From positions 89,104 through 153,103 of IMG/VR virus record IMGVR_UViG_3300028666_000023: a stretch of 64,000 nt of DNA. One strand, written 5' to 3'. Positions 57,601 to 63,853 of the stretch are shown one piece after another. The notes under the pieces were generated by a model. It did not search any database. It was not told where the DNA came from and saw only the letters and a list, made by a program, of their open reading frames with translations. The position numbers and the translations under genes are program-made. The number at the start of each line of letters is the position of its first letter. The stretch's first letter is position 1. The stretch is from a virus.

Positions 57601-58273
57601 CCTCGAGTGTGGTCCCGAGGTCCTTCGCCATGGTCTTCAGCGTGCCGACCATGTCCTTGAAGCGGCGGGTGAACTCCTGGACGTCGCGCACCCCCTGGGC
57701 GAGGCCCATCGTCGACATCTTGCCAGCGAGCTGCGTGAGCTCGCCCATGGAGGTGATCTCCCCTCCCGGACCGAACTGCTCGGTCATGCCGCGCATCATG
57801 CCGCCGATTTGGCTCATGTCACCGCGCCCGAAACCGCTCCCACCGTGCTGGTTCCTGAACGAGTACGACCCCCGGAGGGTCTGATTCAGGTCCATTTGCT
57901 GCCCCATGCCCTGATACATCTGCTGGCCGGCGTAGTGGATGCCTGCTCCCGCTGCCATCAGAGGGAGAGCAACCGCTCCACCCGCTGCAACCGCGCCGCC
58001 GAGGCCTGCGCCCGCGCCGAAGGCACCCAAGCCAGCCCTCAAACCGAGGGACATGGGGTCCAAACCGAGCATGCCCATCGCGCCGGAGAGCATCGGAGCG
58101 CCCACCGAGCTCGCGCGGTTGGCCGCCCCGCTCATCATCGCGTCTGCGCCGGCCCCGTTCTGCCCGCCGTAAACACCCCCCTGCCCGATGGCAGACGAGT
58201 AGGCCATGCGATTCATCGATGCCTGAGTGAACGCGCCGTTCATCTGCGCGATCTCGGCGGAGGACATCGGCAT
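54695..58273 (-). CDS. Tape-measure-like protein, 1192 aa
   Basis: Long, Ala/Gly/Met/Gln-rich, mostly helical, with an N-terminal hydrophobic patch (AFGAGAGLGGAVAAGGAVAL, PLMAAGAGI) near 90-125. This is the typical architecture of a tail-length tape measure, between baseplate genes and next to the minus-to-plus switch. A 9-bp hairpin overlaps its ATG. Starts MPMSSAEIAQMNGAFTQASM, with an in-frame Met two codons later. Confidence 0.78.
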   Translation of the reverse strand: MPMSSAEIAQMNGAFTQASMNRMAYSSAIGQGGVYGGQNGAGADAMMSGAANRASSVGAPMLSGAMGMLGLDPMSLGLRAGLGAFGAGAGLGGAVAAGGAVALPLMAAGAGIHYAGQQMYQGMGQQMDLNQTLRGSYSFRNQHGGSGFGRGDMSQIGGMMRGMTEQFGPGGEITSMGELTQLAGKMSTMGLAQGVRDVQEFTRRFKDMVGTLKTMAKDLGTTLEGAMEFAAAAKQSGVFGMNHVGRFTNAVRSASVSGNLAMSEVTGAASIGSQISRSIGGLGSQGAMAGIRTIGQIGTAQQMGVLSEEDIYNATGLTGAEGRQAFASSQMQRAGSWLQSGRGRRALASMAGKNGTLDESAVQQILAGGMGIQETMGADRSHVTGAGAPVNRANFIRNEGRLRGAAMARFGAFLPAIQLNEWAASKGININEMDDRSMLFAQRQLGMGRDEMDAAVKMANNMPAIMREMQSSERQDNYFQGLAQQRKMQGVSGIKQRYEQAREIVNGKLQKVGQDVFNSGSEAIDSFMNDLFGTYVETFSKDLDDSMRQMQVGGAAGKHGAANLGLGGGGRSRFAGSGGGFGLGGRAQGLDFARQMRRGVSGDFGDNVMAGWNGRGGSLFSGGDVPGAVGRGLSWVVAGESGVSQMQRAGFDLRGMNSQQMQDKLQSIATARSAYETSGSFTMSAATRDKIRSAYVFGVGGSGDSRVVSIQAALEQSDPITAARLRAAHSPEEKAAIIGQVERAAGVGEGSGLLANYNAPGGLPGTAAPGGFSSVTEENRAWAKAMGVRDSRSRGEKVAAGMAGSYASSLTAGLLGPLGLLKFGGSKSAAEHARTAAVDLVGKLTGSYQTEQAAGDFYKGKEFRDMASGLLSADPAERANARDRVQQAALDVGEKGTNFQEYKRMLQGSDAMEILERTGGDTKKMTDLEKRQVEAGRPMLGLMAGNVDAQQKRDQEEARRRFRVQGAADVKRMVNSGVYDAVSHKLTGDGGKFSVMQRAAAIAEAEKSGDLERAQSLMQDQSNAIGLLSEKEALQYGGKLAGTAQGQDLLFTAGMAGRLKRERRGGLKGVLNQELGLGLSGKELAAMDENGLAAMAGVTDPKTIKNIQDAFKSGSNMKLAQAMKGLQEDEGVKKHKEEVSKAEAEARDPFGAEQVKLTHKANSMLELIAKHTGATSDEIKRLNEADPETKKK

Positions 58274-58294
58274 GGGGTGAAAACCTCACCCCAT
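58272..58294. promoter_or_regulatory. Hairpin covering the tape-measure start codon
   Basis: ATGGGGTGA-AAACC-TCACCCCAT, a 9-bp stem. In the minus transcript its 3' arm contains the A and U of the tape-measure ATG, so the structure could limit initiation. It can also form in a plus transcript. Confidence 0.45.
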
Positions 58295-58341
58295 ACTAGA
58301 GGCCAAAAGTAGCCTCCGCAAAGGCAAATTTAGGGCCCTTG

Positions 58342-58363
58342 GAGGGATAAGGATCTTGGAGGC
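58342..58363 (+). promoter_or_regulatory. ATAAG box plus ribosome site
   Basis: GAGGGATAAGGATCTTGGAGGC before ATG at 58370. This is the first plus-strand unit and sits opposite the minus-strand tape-measure start. Confidence 0.58.
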
Positions 58364-58369
58364 ATTACA

Positions 58370-58657
58370 ATGAACAACATGAACTCTTCTGAGGGTCCCA
58401 AGAGCGGCGTCTTCATGGCCGCGAAAGAGCTCTTCTCCCTGCCCATCCCGGACGAGGACTACGGCAAGGAGTTCCCCCTCGACGCGACCATCCCGTCGCG
58501 ATGCAGCTGCTGCGACAAGAAGTACAACAACGACGAGTTCCTCGCGCTCCCGGTCCCCAAGGGCTCCGAAGGCGCGTGGTTCTACCCCGCCGCCGAGGTC
58601 GAGTTCGCGATCCGCGAATGCACCTGCGGCAACAGGCTCGCCCGCCGGGTGGTCTGA
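58370..58657 (+). CDS. Unknown 95-aa zinc protein
   Basis: MNNMNSSEGPKSGVFMAAKE start behind a box. CSCCDKKYNNDEFLALPVPK and a CTCGNRLARR near the end give a four-plus-Cys zinc site. Monocistronic between box and terminator. Role unknown. Confidence 0.7.
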   Translation: MNNMNSSEGPKSGVFMAAKELFSLPIPDEDYGKEFPLDATIPSRCSCCDKKYNNDEFLALPVPKGSEGAWFYPAAEVEFAIRECTCGNRLARRVV

Positions 58658-58663
58658 GGGAGA

Positions 58664-58690
58664 AGTAGGGGTGAAGGACCCCTACTTTTT
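58664..58690 (+). terminator. Intrinsic terminator
   Basis: AGTAGGGG-TGAAGGA-CCCCTACT followed by TTTT and TTTTAGCCTCC, 7 nt after the stop of the 95-aa gene. Confidence 0.85.
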
Positions 58691-58721
58691 AGCCTCCAAA
58701 CAGGCAACTTTCCCATCCCAG

Positions 58722-58743
58722 TAGGGATAAGACCTTTGGAGGC
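58722..58743 (+). promoter_or_regulatory. ATAAG box plus ribosome site after a terminator
   Basis: TAGGGATAAGACCTTTGGAGGC before ATG at 58751, following the terminator at 58664. Consensus form of the recurring element. Confidence 0.6.
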
Positions 58744-58750
58744 AACCAAC

Positions 58751-59317
58751 ATGAACTTCAAATCAACAGCACTTGTACTCTTCGGCATTCTCATCGCCTG
58801 CGGAAGCAGCGCCGTCGGGGGTACCGACGACGCCAAAGCAGACAACCAGTGCACCTGCACCGGCGAAAAGGGAGCTCAAGGAGCGCCTGGTCTCGACGGC
58901 GCACAAGGCCCGGCGGGTGCGCCCGGCGCGGCAGGACCCGAGGGACCCCAAGGTCCGCAGGGACTTCAAGGAGCCGAGGGCCCGCAAGGGGTTCAAGGAC
59001 CCCAAGGCGCGCAGGGTGCGGCCGGGAAGGACGGCACCATCACTTCGAAGACCGCGCTCTACGCCGTGCAGAGCAGCGTGACCGTCCCCGCCAACAGCGG
59101 TGCGACGGTGAAGGCTGCGTGCAGCGACGCCAACGACATCCTTCTCAGCGGCAGCTGCTGGGGAGGTGGTTCGCTGGGGCAGAACCCGGTGGCCCAGAGC
59201 TACCCGGAGAACGTCGCGACGACGTCGCTCACGGCCGACTGGTACTGCGACGGCGTCAACGCGAGCTCGTCGAGCTTCCAGCTCACCGCCACGGCTGTCT
59301 GCGTGTCGGTCCCCTGA
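58751..59317 (+). CDS. Collagen-like lipoprotein, 188 aa
   Basis: [20 protein letters not shown] carries a signal peptide with lipobox LIAC (Cys 17). Residues 38-94 form 19 uninterrupted Gly-X-Y triplets, rich in Gln, Pro and Ala, able to form a collagen-like triple helix. The C-terminal 90 residues are beta-rich with pairs of cysteines ([21 protein letters not shown]). A phage-encoded surface lipoprotein of this type could change host receptor access or serve as a moron. Alone in its transcript. Confidence 0.82.
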   Translation: MNFKSTALVLFGILIACGSSAVGGTDDAKADNQCTCTGEKGAQGAPGLDGAQGPAGAPGAAGPEGPQGPQGLQGAEGPQGVQGPQGAQGAAGKDGTITSKTALYAVQSSVTVPANSGATVKAACSDANDILLSGSCWGGGSLGQNPVAQSYPENVATTSLTADWYCDGVNASSSSFQLTATAVCVSVP

Positions 59318-59324
59318 AGGGGAG

Positions 59325-59354
59325 ACAAGAAGGGGAGGAGCCCTTCTTGTTTTA
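59325..59354 (+). terminator. Intrinsic terminator
   Basis: ACAAGAAGGG-GAGGAG-CCCTTCTTGT followed by TTTAGC, 8 nt after the lipoprotein stop. Confidence 0.85.
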
Positions 59355-59380
59355 GCTACCAGCAAATTCGCCTGTGTCTC

Positions 59381-59402
59381 CAGGGATAAGAGCTTTGGAG
59401 GC
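59381..59402 (+). promoter_or_regulatory. ATAAG box plus ribosome site after a terminator
   Basis: CAGGGATAAGAGCTTTGGAGGC before ATG at 59409. Confidence 0.6.
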
Positions 59403-59408
59403 TTCAAC

Positions 59409-59576
59409 ATGGAAAAGCAACGCCGAATGGACATCTTGCAAGTGATGAAGGAAGAAGAGTCGCGCGGAGGGATGCCGTATCATCAGACCAGGATGTGCCT
59501 GTCTGACGAGCTACCCGAGGGAGACTTCTTCGAGCTGCCACGTCGGTGGGTCGACCCGCCGAAGGAGAAGAAGTGA
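59409..59576 (+). CDS. Unknown 55-aa protein
   Basis: MEKQRRMDILQVMKEEESRG start. Helical N-terminus and a Pro/Trp/Lys tail. Translationally coupled to the next gene by TGATG. No family. Confidence 0.66.
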   Translation: MEKQRRMDILQVMKEEESRGGMPYHQTRMCLSDELPEGDFFELPRRWVDPPKEKK

Positions 59577-59824
59577 TGCGATTCAGGGACCAACTGAAGG
59601 ATGACTTGATGCGACTGCCCGAGATCGAGAAGGCGATCAAGGAGTCGGCGCGTCACATCCTGCTGGTAAAGACGTTGGCCGATGCCGACCCCGCCGCGCC
59701 GAAGGGTGTGCGCGAGGGCCTCGAGGAGAACCTCGAAGAGCACCGTCGGCAGCTCGCGGACATCCGTGAGATCCGCCGGCAGCTCCCCGAGAAGTACCTC
59801 GTAGGCAGCGGCGGCGACGCATGA
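59576..59824 (+). CDS. Unknown 82-aa helical protein
   Basis: MRFRDQLKDDLMRLPEIEKA, all helical. LEENLEEHRRQLADIREIRR resembles a coiled coil. Ends VGSGGDA. Coupled to the upstream gene by TGATG. Confidence 0.67.
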   Translation: MRFRDQLKDDLMRLPEIEKAIKESARHILLVKTLADADPAAPKGVREGLEENLEEHRRQLADIREIRRQLPEKYLVGSGGDA

Positions 59825-59826
59825 AG

Positions 59827-59854
59827 TGGGGGTCCTCCGGGACCCCTTCTTTTT
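59827..59854 (+). terminator. Intrinsic terminator
   Basis: GGGGTCC-TCC-GGGACCCC followed by TTCTTTTTAGCCTCC, 5 nt after the stop of the 82-aa gene. Confidence 0.85.
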
Positions 59855-59886
59855 AGCCTCCCATCCCGTAATTCCAGGCCTCCCGG

Positions 59887-59910
59887 CAGGAATAAGAAGG
59901 ATGAAGGAGG
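59887..59910 (+). promoter_or_regulatory. ATAAG box plus ribosome site after a terminator
   Basis: CAGGAATAAGAAGGATGAAGGAGG before ATG at 59917. Here the third base is A, as on most minus-strand copies, whereas the other plus copies have G. Confidence 0.58.
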
Positions 59911-59916
59911 CTACGT

Positions 59917-60216
59917 ATGTCAGACATCATCAAAGGCGAGACACTCGCCAAGGGTCAGGTTGTTCTCATCCCGGTTGAAGTTCCCATGGCGTCAGGCCGG
60001 GTACTCGCAGGGTTCGTGTTCATCGCATCGCTCGGCATCCTGGGCGCGGCGGTGGCATACAATGCCGGTCGCGAGGACGGGCAGAACGAAGAGCGTCGCA
60101 TCTTCGAGCGCGAGCTGCAGGCGCGCATGAAAGCAGTCGAGGAGAAAGCCGACGCTCGGGTGGAAGAAATCCGCCGCGAGCGCGGCAGTCCTAGGCAGCA
60201 CGAGGCGCGGACGTGA
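59917..60216 (+). CDS. Single-TM coiled-coil membrane protein, 99 aa
   Basis: MSDIIKGETLAKGQVVLIPV start, TM span VLAGFVFIASLGILGAAVAY at about 29-48, then a charged coiled coil (EERRIFERELQARMKAVEEK). N-in topology would put the coil in the periplasm, as in an inner-membrane spanin, but no lipoprotein partner is next to it. GTGA coupling to the next gene. Confidence 0.67.
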   Translation: MSDIIKGETLAKGQVVLIPVEVPMASGRVLAGFVFIASLGILGAAVAYNAGREDGQNEERRIFERELQARMKAVEEKADARVEEIRRERGSPRQHEART

Positions 60217-60488
60217 TCTTCATGGTCCTCGCCGCCGGCGCCCTCGTGGGCGTGGTGACGAAGCTGGCGGCACCGGTGCGAAAGCTCCGGGCCGCCACGG
60301 ACATGATGGCGGGGTTGAAACGAGGGGAGATGAAGCAGCCGATGCGTCTCGAGCTGCTGCTGTCCCTCGAGCAGTTCGACCGCCTCATGGGCGATCGCGA
60401 GGTGGAGCTCGCGTTCATCGAGATGTCCGCTCTCAGACGGACGGGCGCAGTACCGGTCTGCCACGAGTGTGGCGGAGCCTGCGTGTGA
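60213..60488 (+). CDS. Unknown 91-aa membrane-associated zinc protein
   Basis: GTG start overlapping the upstream TGA. MIFMVLAAGALVGVVTKLAA, a short hydrophobic N-terminus, then an amphipathic helix and CHECGGACV at the C-terminus. Might act with the upstream membrane protein. Confidence 0.62.
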   Translation: MIFMVLAAGALVGVVTKLAAPVRKLRAATDMMAGLKRGEMKQPMRLELLLSLEQFDRLMGDREVELAFIEMSALRRTGAVPVCHECGGACV

Positions 60489-60730
60489 AACACGCGCGGG
60501 ATCGAGGAACAAGAAAGATGTGGGGGTTCTACGGAGGCAACGTGGAAGGAAAAGAACCGTCTCTCAAGCATTCACTTTTCAACGAGCTGCGGGAGGTCGG
60601 TCTGTCGCTGGAAACACCGGAGGCAGACACCCCGAGGCAGCAAAAACGCCACGGAAACAGGGATAAGAACACTGGAAGGAAAGTAGTTGTGCTTCCAACC
60701 AGGGAAAACAAACAGGAGGAATCAGTCATC
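60489..60730 (+). promoter_or_regulatory. 242-nt region with an ATAAG box
   Basis: GGGATAAGAACACTGGAAGG lies at 60660-60679, and a second GGAGG at 60717 precedes the ATG at 60731. The downstream reading frame stays open back to about 60467, and GGAGGCAAC-GTG at 60533-60543 could start a longer form. The shorter form was chosen because of the box. Nothing else convincing is seen. Confidence 0.45.
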
Positions 60731-61018
60731 ATGAACCAGCCCAGCACGAACGAGAACCAGCCGACGTCGACCTCGAGCATCGAGACGGCAGCGGCCAGGA
60801 TCGGTGAGTCCCTGCAATCGGACATGACCCACGCGGTGCGCGAGATGCACACCCTGCGGCGTCGATTCGAAGAGCAGCACTCGCTGAAAGCGGAGTTGAT
60901 CCGCGGTGGCGCCATGTTCGCCTTGATCACCGGTGCGGTGGTCGCGGGCGGCTTGGTCGTCAACAAAGTCATCACGCGCGGTCAGCCGGACTTCCCCGCC
61001 GGCAAACCGACGAAGTGA
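60731..61018 (+). CDS. Single-TM protein, 95 aa
   Basis: MNQPSTNENQPTSTSSIETA start, a charged helical region (REMHTLRRRFEEQHSLKAEL), then TM segment GGAMFALITGAVVAGGLVVN and a basic tail. Could be tail-anchored. Start uncertain as the same frame is open upstream. Confidence 0.6.
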   Translation: MNQPSTNENQPTSTSSIETAAARIGESLQSDMTHAVREMHTLRRRFEEQHSLKAELIRGGAMFALITGAVVAGGLVVNKVITRGQPDFPAGKPTK

Positions 61019-61025
61019 CGGACAA

Positions 61026-61056
61026 GAAAGAGGCCGCTTCGCGGCGTGCCTCTTTC
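61026..61056 (+). terminator. Intrinsic terminator (weak U-tract)
   Basis: GAAAGAGGC-CGCTTCGCGGCGT-GCCTCTTTC, 8 nt after the stop. Stem is good, the U-tract is only the end of the stem. Confidence 0.65.
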
Positions 61057-61315
61057 ACTACATCCGGAGGCTCATCCAGAAGAACTACGTGAGAGCCATG
61101 CCATCACGCCTCCAGGCCTCTGACTCTCACTTCGCGCGCGCCCAGCCCCCTCAGTTTTCCACCCGGCTCCTTCCCGTGGTCTTTCCTGAGGGGGTCGGGC
61201 GCGTTTTTAGCTACCGGGCTGGGTCAGATGTTGTTGTCAAGATCGTCATGTTCTTTTTACTTGCAGTACTGATCCCCCGACCGTACTTTTACCTCAAGAA
61301 GAAAGGAGCCCGCCC
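61057..61315 (+). other. Structured 259-nt intergenic region
   Basis: Contains GTGAGAG...CTCTCAC arms at about 61089 and 61123, then a long-armed terminator at 61137-61208: CGCGCCC(AG)CCCCCTCAG against CTGAGGGGGTCGGGCGCG with a 31-nt loop and TTTTTAG. A TTGTCA-like element lies at 61234 but no good -10. The rest before the ATG at 61316 is unassigned. Confidence 0.55.
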
Positions 61316-61600
61316 ATGTCTCTCGATCCCGTTCTGTTCGACATCCCCCAGTTCGAGACTGCCAACGAGGCGGTCCTCTTCTGCTACGAGAAGATGCGCG
61401 AGTTCGACATGAAGTCGGAGATGAACCGCATCCGCGGCATGCTCCCCATCAACAAGCCGAGTCTCGCGCGCGCCGTTCTGCGCGAGCTGCTCTTGATGCG
61501 TCCGACCATCAAGCTGCGCGTCGTCGCCACGTACATGGACGTCGCGATCGGGGCGCTTCAACACGCTCTGTCGCAGCCGGTCTTCCTCGCCGCGAGCTGA
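61316..61600 (+). CDS. Unknown 94-aa protein
   Basis: MSLDPVLFDIPQFETANEAV start after AAGGAGCC. Helical (LRELLLMRPTIKLRVVATYM). Lies downstream of the terminator at 61208 with no ATAAG box, so its promoter is unknown. No family. Confidence 0.65.
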   Translation: MSLDPVLFDIPQFETANEAVLFCYEKMREFDMKSEMNRIRGMLPINKPSLARAVLRELLLMRPTIKLRVVATYMDVAIGALQHALSQPVFLAAS

Positions 61601-61642
61601 AACAGCCGCGTGCCGTGTCAGTAGCAAACCGGACAGCCTCCA

Positions 61643-61663
61643 AGGGATAAGAGTCTTGGAGAG
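61643..61663 (+). promoter_or_regulatory. ATAAG box plus ribosome site
   Basis: AAGGGATAAGAGTCTTGGAGAGG. The SD-spaced ATG (61669) is not the start of the gene at 61692 but opens a 64-codon frame in another phase. Confidence 0.53.
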
Positions 61664-61691
61664 GATTGATGCCTCTCCAGGAGGCTGCGAC

Positions 61692-62345
61692 ATGCATTGT
61701 TTCGAGCTTGGTCAGACAGTTCAGAAGGGACTGCTGCTTCAACGCGATCCACACGCGTACATCACTACGCCCGAAGGGAGTTGCGCAACTCTCGTTCTGG
61801 CGAAGGACATCAGCGACCCTGCGGACCGCATCCCGAAGTACATCCAGTCCCCCCTACGTCTGAAGTTCGCCGAGATGGAGATCGGCAACGGCGTGATCGT
61901 CCTGAAGAGGGACTACCGTAGGCACCAGCGCCATCGGCACAAGGTGTCCGCGCTCGTGCGTGTGCATACGGCTGGAGGTGCGGGTGGGGTCGCGCGGCTC
62001 CTCGCGAGCTCATTCGACGAGATCGTGCTGGGCAGGAGTCCGAGGGAAGAAGTGGGCAGGAACTACCACAAGTTCCCGCCAGCGGGCGTCCACCCGTTCT
62101 GCGACAACGAGCATCTGAAGAAGGTGCGTGAAGGAGTGGAGATTCTGGACGTGCTTATGCTTATGCAGCCTGGCGCAGGGTTCCGCATTCATCGAACTGG
62201 AGATTTGAAGGACCAGTTCGGGGAGAGCGAGAGCGCGCAGATTGCAGTTCGATGGTCTGGGTACTCGATGACGGCGCGTGGTTACGACGACCGGATTCCT
62301 GTGCTCAATCCCTTGCCGGAGGCGCTGCCGGTGGCAGCAGAATGA
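61692..62345 (+). CDS. Unknown 217-aa protein
   Basis: Starts MHCFELGQTVQKGLLLQRDP behind AGGAGG-CTGCGAC. Alpha/beta, with PRLKFAEMEIGNGVIVLKRD then RHQRHRHKVSALVRV, a basic middle. The C-terminus (LLQPGAGFRIHRTGDLKDQF) could be DNA-binding. No family recognised. Ended by the strong terminator at 62351. Confidence 0.66.
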   Translation: MHCFELGQTVQKGLLLQRDPHAYITTPEGSCATLVLAKDISDPADRIPKYIQSPLRLKFAEMEIGNGVIVLKRDYRRHQRHRHKVSALVRVHTAGGAGGVARLLASSFDEIVLGRSPREEVGRNYHKFPPAGVHPFCDNEHLKKVREGVEILDVLMLMQPGAGFRIHRTGDLKDQFGESESAQIAVRWSGYSMTARGYDDRIPVLNPLPEALPVAAE

Positions 62346-62716
62346 TTTTGGGAAGCGGCCTTACTCGAGGAGGCCGCTTCCTTTTTCTTAGCCTCTCTCG
62401 GCTTGCGCTCGGGAGAGAGCCCGTCGATCTTCTTGCCGATCTGCTCGAGGAGCGCGCTGATGGTGCGCCTGCACGGCTCACAGAGGTCGACGAACTCCAC
62501 CTTGCGCGGTACGGCGGGGATGTGGTTCCCAGTTCCGATCGAACCCTCCTCGAGGATGAGCGCAGTGAAGGCGGGAGTCGGTATCGTGCCGGTCCACGTC
62601 TGCGGTTGGAGGTTCGTCACTCCACCGGCGACGGAGAAGCTCGGCTCGAAGATGGGCTTCTCCTCCACGCGCTTGCAGCGATCGCAGTGCACCTTCCGAA
62701 CGTCTTGAGTCGTCAT
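62282..62716 (-). CDS. Unknown 144-aa zinc protein
   Basis: MTTQDVRKVHCDRCKRVEEK start: CDRC, then CEPCRRTISALLEQ, a zinc-ribbon, with a Lys/Ala/Ser-rich tail. The last 64 nt overlap the convergent plus-strand gene and run through the terminator hairpin, which is unusual. Confidence 0.65.
   Translation of the reverse strand: MTTQDVRKVHCDRCKRVEEKPIFEPSFSVAGGVTNLQPQTWTGTIPTPAFTALILEEGSIGTGNHIPAVPRKVEFVDLCEPCRRTISALLEQIGKKIDGLSPERKPREAKKKEAASSSKAASQNHSAATGSASGKGLSTGIRSS
62351..62386 (+). terminator. Intrinsic terminator
   Basis: GGAAGCGGCC-TTACTCGAGGA-GGCCGCTTCC then TTTTT. The hairpin lies inside the coding region of the minus-strand gene ending at 62282. Confidence 0.85.
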
Positions 62717-62892
62717 GTTCCTTCTCCTTCCACTCCTGGAACCTTCGTTCTGTTCTTCTCGTGCATGAGGAAGTAACAGAAGGTCTTTACGATCGCGCGC
62801 TCCGGGCGCACGATGGGACCGTTGCCCCTCTGCTGGAACCAGGAGTCGAACTCTGCGATGAGTGAGTTGATCTTCTCTTCTTCTGTCGTCAT
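62713..62892 (-). CDS. Unknown 59-aa protein
   Basis: Starts MTTEEEKINSLIAEFDSWFQ. ATG shares the palindromic CATG (62890-62893) with the divergent GNAT gene. ATGA coupling downstream. The ending KVPGVEGEGT is acidic/Gly-rich. No family. Confidence 0.6.
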   Translation of the reverse strand: MTTEEEKINSLIAEFDSWFQQRGNGPIVRPERAIVKTFCYFLMHEKNRTKVPGVEGEGT

Positions 62893-63298
62893 GGACTCCT
62901 CGATTCGAAAGGCCTCAGCGGCCGACCTCGAGCGCCTCGTGGAACTCGAGGGGATGTTGTTCGACAACGCCCTCAGCGAGCGCCGCTTCGAGCTCGAGAT
63001 GTCGCTCGGCGCCTGCTACGTGATCGGCACACCCGTCGTCGCTTACGCGCTCGTGCGCCCCGACGGTCCCGCGCTCCTCGACCTGATGCGCCTCGGCGTT
63101 CTGCCGACGCGACAGGGAGAAGGACTGGGGAAGAGACTCCTGCAGCATGTCCTCGCGCTCGGGAAGTCGGTCGTGCTCACCGTGCTCAAAGAGAACGCGC
63201 GGGCGCGCGCTCTCTACAAGGCACACGGGTTCAAGACCGTGGGCGTGTTACCCTCGGGGGTCGCGCTGGTGCAGCTTTGTCCATCGGCGAACGGGTGA
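62891..63298 (+). CDS. GNAT family N-acetyltransferase, 135 aa
   Basis: MDSSIRKASAADLERLVELE start. Motif A LPTRQGEGLGKRLLQHVLAL (71-90) provides the acetyl-CoA pyrophosphate loop, and KENARARALYKAHGFKTVGV (100-119) the motif B. RimI-type layout. Substrate unknown: protein or small-molecule amines. It is plus-strand, isolated within minus genes, sharing CATG with the divergent gene and overlapping the next gene by 68 nt. Confidence 0.85.
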   Translation: MDSSIRKASAADLERLVELEGMLFDNALSERRFELEMSLGACYVIGTPVVAYALVRPDGPALLDLMRLGVLPTRQGEGLGKRLLQHVLALGKSVVLTVLKENARARALYKAHGFKTVGVLPSGVALVQLCPSANG

Positions 63299-63464
63299 AC
63301 TGCGCGCCGCAGCCCTGGCACTGGTGGACTTCTTTGCCGTTGGGAAGACGGACGGGGATCGCGAGGCGCTGACACTTCATGCAGCGGATGCGGGCGACAC
63401 CGCCCTCCTGCTGCTTGGTGATGACGTTGCCCTTGGCGTCGCGCGTGCCGCGGATGATTTTCAT
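63231..63464 (-). CDS. Zinc ribbon protein, 77 aa
   Basis: MKIIRGTRDAKGNVITKQQE then CMKCQRLAIPVRLPNGKEVH and CQGCGAQFT, a full zinc ribbon of the kind found in transcription or DNA-repair accessory proteins. The C-terminal 22 residues overlap the convergent GNAT gene. Confidence 0.68.
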   Translation of the reverse strand: MKIIRGTRDAKGNVITKQQEGGVARIRCMKCQRLAIPVRLPNGKEVHQCQGCGAQFTRSPMDKAAPARPPRVTRPRS

Positions 63465-63853
63465 GGCCCATCGCCTCCGAAGATGACCGGTGCGTCCTCG
63501 TCGGGCGACACGATGGTCTTTGTGGGGGGAGTCGGGGCGGCGGCTTGCTCTTCCTTCGCGCCGAGCTCCTTCAAGTACTGCTGCAAGTAGTAGCCGAAGT
63601 CGACCCGGCCGTCCTTGGATTCGACGAGGCCGTGACCGTGGCTGTGCAGCGTCGAGATGACCTCCTCGAGGACGTTCACCTTGATCTCCAACACCTTCAT
63701 GGTGTCCGAGAAGATCTGCGTGTTCTTGTCGAGCGCAGACTCGAGCTTGCTGACTCGCCTACTCAGCGCCTCGATCTGGAGATCCTGATTGGTCTTGCGA
63801 GACCTTCTTTCGGCGCCGACGGCGCCGCGGTTCTTTTTCTTGCTCTCCGGCAT
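63461..63853 (-). CDS. Coiled-coil protein, 130 aa
   Basis: MPESKKKNRGAVGAERRSRK, then heptads (LQIEALSRRVSKLESALDKN, KVLEIKVNVLEEVISTLHSH). The C-terminal FGYYLQQYLKELGAKEEQAA and Pro/Thr/acidic tail. Possibly a virion or assembly protein. ATGA coupled. Confidence 0.66.
   Translation of the reverse strand: MPESKKKNRGAVGAERRSRKTNQDLQIEALSRRVSKLESALDKNTQIFSDTMKVLEIKVNVLEEVISTLHSHGHGLVESKDGRVDFGYYLQQYLKELGAKEEQAAAPTPPTKTIVSPDEDAPVIFGGDGP

Noticed and set aside
58870-59040. Short direct repeats resembling a CRISPR-like array
   Set aside because: They are the Gly-X-Y codon repeats of the collagen-like gene, in frame, with no spacer pattern. No CRISPR array was seen.
60933-61412. Plus frame across the 61 kb intergenic region encoding MFFLLAVLIPRPYFYLKKKG
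   Set aside because: Hydrophobic start is tempting but has no ribosome site, crosses a terminator and overlaps the 94-aa gene by nearly 100 nt.
61669-61863. 64-codon frame downstream of the 61643 box
   Set aside because: Although SD-spaced, it overlaps the 217-aa gene in another phase and its translation is Ser/Arg-rich without a pattern; kept only as a possible leader.
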